A DNA stretch of 6,822 nt, taken from Yimella sp. GTDB taxonomy: Bacteria > Actinomycetota > Actinomycetes > Actinomycetales > Dermatophilaceae. Below, piece after piece: positions 6,716 to 6,822 of the stretch. The stretch's first letter is position 1, and each line of letters begins with the position of its first letter. The DNA lies in NCBI GenBank assembly GCA_030150425.1, contig JASLFY010000390.1, positions 1-6,822 of the forward strand, written 5' to 3'. A model generated the notes under the pieces. That model made no database searches. It was given only the letters and a program-made list of their open reading frames with translations, and had not been told where the DNA came from. The position numbers and the translations under genes were made by a program.

Positions 6716-6822
6716 TCAGTCCTCCCCGTCGCCCTGCGTCCCGTCGGAGGGCTTCTTCGGAAGCGCCTTCTCGGCCGCGAGGCGCTGCGGGTCGACCGTG
6801 GAGCGTACGTCGAAGAACTCCG
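6716..6822 (-). CDS. C-terminal fragment of an unidentified protein
   Basis: Reading the minus strand in the frame that ends with TGA at 6718-6716 gives 34 residues, starting EFFDVRSTVDPQRLAAEKAL and ending in a Lys/Pro then Asp/Gly/Glu-rich tail (DGTQGDGED). The rest of the gene lies beyond the right edge. Codons are strongly G/C-ending as in the neighbours, and the frame stops just before the convergent TRIC stop, both signs of a real gene. The flexible acidic tail gives no clue to function. Confidence 0.6.
   Translation of the reverse strand, partial: EFFDVRSTVDPQRLAAEKALPKKPSDGTQGDGED

Overview
The window looks like ordinary chromosome from a high-GC actinobacterium. Third codon positions are strongly G/C-rich, GTG and TTG starts occur, and the gene content fits: a FadE24/FadE23 acyl-CoA dehydrogenase pair in the order known from mycobacteria, an actinobacterial type of PemK/MazF-fold protein, and an actinobacterial type of ABC-F ATPase. 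I cannot name a genus. I see no insertion sequence, tRNA, rRNA, CRISPR array or phage gene.

Layout. Positions 1-456 hold the N-terminal half of a minus-strand MFS efflux permease that runs off the left edge. It is divergent from a solitary PemK/MazF-like gene (557-1096, +); the roughly 100 bp between them carries a CRP/GlxR-type motif. A 100-bp gap with repeats and a leader stem precedes the fadE24-fadE23 operon (1197-3796, +; 11 bp between the genes), which ends in a strong hairpin. That hairpin is shared with a convergent 47-codon minus-strand gene (3882-4025). The small gene has a good Shine-Dalgarno site, a candidate promoter, an operator-like palindrome and a hairpin leader. Next come a second CRP-like motif, a possible six-codon leader peptide and an ABC-F ATPase (4234-5934, +). 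After 48 bp with another palindrome there is a TRIC-family membrane protein (5983-6711, +). The last 107 bp encode the C-terminus of an unidentified minus-strand gene.

How the genes work together. FadE24 and FadE23 very probably form one mixed dehydrogenase, because each lacks flavin-site motifs that the other keeps. The remaining genes (permease, PemK-like protein, ABC-F, TRIC channel) have no evident common pathway.

The least explained part is 3880-4233, where a tiny basic protein and the ABC-F gene diverge around a cluster of symmetrical DNA elements. I found no convincing new multi-gene system. The regulatory readings below are made by eye and are hypotheses.
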